The notes beneath the pieces were generated by a model, which made no database searches, was not told the origin of the DNA, and was given only the letters and a program-made list of their open reading frames with translations. DNA of 6,984 nt, taken from contig JBBRXG010000129.1 in assembly GCA_038248655.1 (NCBI GenBank), positions 1 to 6,984 of the forward strand. The letters run 5' to 3'. The stretch is from DATBLE01 sp038248655 (GTDB taxonomy: Bacteria; Actinomycetota; Thermoleophilia; Gaiellales; Gaiellaceae). Both the position numbers and the translations under genes were made by a program. Positions 5,986-6,984 of this stretch are shown piece by piece. The stretch's first letter is position 1; every line of letters starts with the position of its first letter.

Positions 5986-5991
5986 CATACT
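5986..5991 (+). promoter_or_regulatory. Candidate -10 box of the SnoaL-like gene
   Basis: CATACT matches TATAAT at four of six positions and sits 38 bases after the start of element copy 3. The gap from the end of the element is 19 bases, slightly long for a classical -35/-10 pair. The element may therefore be an activator site rather than a -35 box. Confidence 0.38.
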
Positions 5992-6024
5992 CCAACGGCC
6001 ACTGGATCCGAACAGGAGGGAAGG

Positions 6025-6420
6025 ACGGGAGCAAACGAGAACGCCGAGCTCGTGCGGCGCGGGTACGAGGCCTTCAACAAGGCCGACATGGCCACGCTCA
6101 CCGAGCTCATGGACGAGAACGTCTCGTGGCACACGCCGGGGCATAGCTCCATCGCCGGCGATCACCGGGGCCGCGACGCCGTCTTCGCGCAGTTCCGCCG
6201 GTACGGGGGTGACACCGACGGCACCCTCAAGGCAGAGCTGAAGCAGGTGTTCACGGCCGACGACGGCCGGGTGGTGGGCCTGCACCACAACAGCGCGGAG
6301 CGGAATGGCAAGCAACTCGATACCGACTGCTGCCTCCTCTTCGAGATCGAGAACGGCCGCATGATCTCCGGGCGCGAGCACTTCTACGACCTCGACAACT
6401 GGGACGAGTTCTGGTCGTAG
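6025..6420 (+). CDS. SnoaL-like (NTF2-fold) protein with apparent ACG start
   Basis: A 131-residue protein of the SnoaL-like/NTF2 superfamily, whose members are small cone-shaped enzymes or binding proteins related to ketosteroid isomerase and polyketide cyclases. ENAELVRRGYEAFNKADMATLTELMDENVSWHTPG is the typical opening helix pair and first strand. The middle has GDHRGRDAVFAQF, and ISGREHFYDLDNWDEFWS is the usual closing strand. The substrate cannot be told. The start is odd. A full AGGAGG at 6014-6019 is followed after 5 bases by ACG (6025-6027), not ATG. No ATG, GTG or TTG is in frame until GTG 6052, which would remove the first helix and has no ribosome binding site. The broken paralogue has ATG at the matching place, so ACG is either the real start or a recent change or sequencing error of ATG. 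Its promoter element and terminator resemble those of the paralogue. Confidence 0.85.
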   Translation, partial: TGANENAELVRRGYEAFNKADMATLTELMDENVSWHTPGHSSIAGDHRGRDAVFAQFRRYGGDTDGTLKAELKQVFTADDGRVVGLHHNSAERNGKQLDTDCCLLFEIENGRMISGREHFYDLDNWDEFWS

Positions 6421-6485
6421 CCCCGCCCGGCGCGAGCGCCGCAGGTCCCTGACGGCTGGCGCCGAAATCGCCCTCGACCAGTGTG

Positions 6486-6510
6486 GAAACCCCGTGATTG
6501 CGGGGGTTTC
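6486..6510 (+). terminator. Hairpin terminator after the SnoaL-like gene
   Basis: GAAACCCC (6486-6493) pairs with GGGGTTTC (6503-6510) around a 9-base loop, 66 bases after the SnoaL stop. It resembles the hairpin at 4839-4865 in both arms and in the flanking GGGGGTTTCGT. This supports common descent of the two SnoaL units. Confidence 0.7.
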
Positions 6511-6602
6511 GTTCGTCCCGGCACAAGGACTGAAAGAGGGCGGTGTCGCTCGCGGCAATGCTGGGTTTCATCGGCGGTCACGGGACGCGAGTCCTGATCT
6601 GC

Positions 6603-6608
6603 TACCTT
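6603..6608 (+). promoter_or_regulatory. Candidate -10 box for a leaderless antitoxin transcript
   Basis: TACCTT fits the T-A-n-n-n-T consensus and ends 7 bases before the ATG at 6616. No purine-rich ribosome binding site is present there. This spacing places transcription start at or next to the ATG, the arrangement common for leaderless genes in actinobacteria. No clear -35 box is visible. Confidence 0.4.
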
Positions 6609-6615
6609 CCTGTAC

Positions 6616-6888
6616 ATGCCGAGGACGGTCGGAGTCGCCGAGTTGCGCCAGAACCTCAGCCGCTACCTGCGAGCGGTGGAGCGCGGTGAGCGGCTGCTCG
6701 TGACCGACCGCAACCGGGCTGTCGCCGAGCTCGGTCCCCCGGCGACGAGCGGCGCGGAGCTCGATCGGTTGATCGCAGAGGGGCGCGTCTCACGGCCGAT
6801 CCGTCGCGGGCTACCCGAGCCGCTGAAGCTGGGCGGCGACCCATATGCCCTGAGCCGCGCGCTCGACGAGATCCGCGGCGAGCGCTGA
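6616..6888 (+). CDS. Phd/YefM-family antitoxin
   Basis: A 90-residue antitoxin of a type II toxin-antitoxin pair. Residues 5-39 (VGVAELRQNLSRYLRAVERG, then ERLLVTDRNRAVAEL) are the conserved Phd/YefM DNA-binding and dimerisation fold. Residues about 45-90, ending in PYALSRALDEIRGER, form the flexible arm that in this family wraps around and blocks the toxin. The ATG at 6616 starts directly at the conserved domain and lacks a ribosome binding site; the TACCTT box suggests a leaderless message. The stop is followed one base later by the first codon of a PIN-domain toxin, the normal antitoxin-then-toxin order with coupled translation. Such antitoxins usually repress their own operon. Family assignment is secure; the specific partner type (VapC) comes from the next gene. 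Confidence 0.9.
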   Translation: MPRTVGVAELRQNLSRYLRAVERGERLLVTDRNRAVAELGPPATSGAELDRLIAEGRVSRPIRRGLPEPLKLGGDPYALSRALDEIRGER

Positions 6889-6889
6889 G

Positions 6890-6984
6890 CTGGCGCTCTT
6901 CTACATCGACGCTTCGGCGCTCGTGAAGCTGGTGCGCGACGAGCCGGAAAGCAGGGCTCTGCGCGCCTTCCTCTCCGAGGCCGA
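6890..6984 (+). CDS. VapC-type PIN-domain toxin, 5' part cut by window end
   Basis: The first 31 residues, LALFYIDASALVKL then VRDEPESRALRAFLSEA, are the start of a PIN-domain ribonuclease. YIDASALVKL contains the first metal-binding Asp (D7) and the adjacent Ser. DEPES supplies the Glu (E18) usual in VapC. In this frame there is no ATG, GTG or TTG between the TGA at 6851 and GTG 6923. GTG 6923 would delete the catalytic Asp, so the start is most likely CTG at 6890, one base after the antitoxin stop. Known VapC toxins cleave tRNA or other structured RNA; the target here is unknown. The rest of the gene lies beyond the window, so integrity cannot be judged. Confidence 0.82.
   Translation, partial: MALFYIDASALVKLVRDEPESRALRAFLSEA

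Larger units (their letters stand above)
5834..6024. other. Intergenic region carrying the SnoaL promoter
   Basis: The first part (5834-5947) shows no gene that I can support. It contains two CCCGGG hexamers separated by a T, within GAACCCGGGTCCCGGGCGACC, without a T-run, so it is not a convincing terminator for the GFA gene. The second part carries element copy 3, a CATACT box and an AGGAGG ribosome binding site (6014-6019). Confidence 0.5.

Noticed and set aside
5168..6034. Minus-strand open frame of 288 codons across the GFA gene
   Set aside because: The plus strand here encodes a GFA protein with all seven cysteines. The antisense translation has no recognisable family and crosses two promoter regions.

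Overview
The window is high-GC DNA with plus-strand genes mostly preceded by strong AGGAGG-type ribosome binding sites. Its gene content (HD-GYP/LuxR fusion, SnoaL-like and ABM-like small enzymes, GFA-family protein, Phd/VapC pair) looks like a chromosomal accessory region of a soil actinobacterium. The Thermoleophilia (Gaiellales/Solirubrobacterales) are my best guess, but that is an inference from protein flavour only. I see no tRNA, rRNA, CRISPR array, transposase or phage gene.

Layout. Positions 1-184 hold no gene I can support. Positions 185-418 carry the middle of a GNAT acetyltransferase that breaks off abruptly. It stays open in frame into the next gene, so an automatic caller would likely predict a false fusion. 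Positions 488-2518 encode a large exported and membrane protein with a Vps62-like N-terminal domain and a polytopic C-terminal half. Positions 2655-4247 encode a 530-residue regulator with two HD-GYP-like modules (the first degenerate) and a C-terminal LuxR helix-turn-helix. It is followed by a 90-residue ABM-like protein (4343-4615), a broken SnoaL-like gene (4688-4795), and a perfect bidirectional hairpin terminator (4839-4865). A convergent 87-residue small protein follows on the minus strand (4917-5180). Divergent from it are a GFA/CENP-V family zinc protein (5396-5833), an intact SnoaL-like gene (6025-6420) and a terminator (6486-6510). The window ends with a Phd/YefM antitoxin (6616-6888) and the start of a VapC PIN toxin cut by the window edge.

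The most unusual structure is a 19-base element, TAGGGCGTTCGCCCGATGC, present three times (4245, 4613, 5948; the last copy has one C-to-T change). It lies upstream of the ABM-like gene, the broken SnoaL gene and the intact SnoaL gene. In two copies the first three bases are the stop codon of the gene before. In two copies a CACACT/CATACT box follows at a near-constant distance, so the element looks like part of a shared promoter or an operator. Each SnoaL copy is also closed by a GAAACCCC...GGGGTTTC hairpin, so element, SnoaL gene and terminator form a duplicated unit, one copy intact and one decayed. The HD-GYP/LuxR protein encoded next to the first copy is a plausible but untested regulator of these small genes.

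No complete new defence or biosynthetic system is visible. The best leads are the repeated promoter-like element, the decayed and intact SnoaL units, the apparent ACG start of the intact copy, the CTG start of the VapC toxin, and the unusual domain architectures of the two long proteins.
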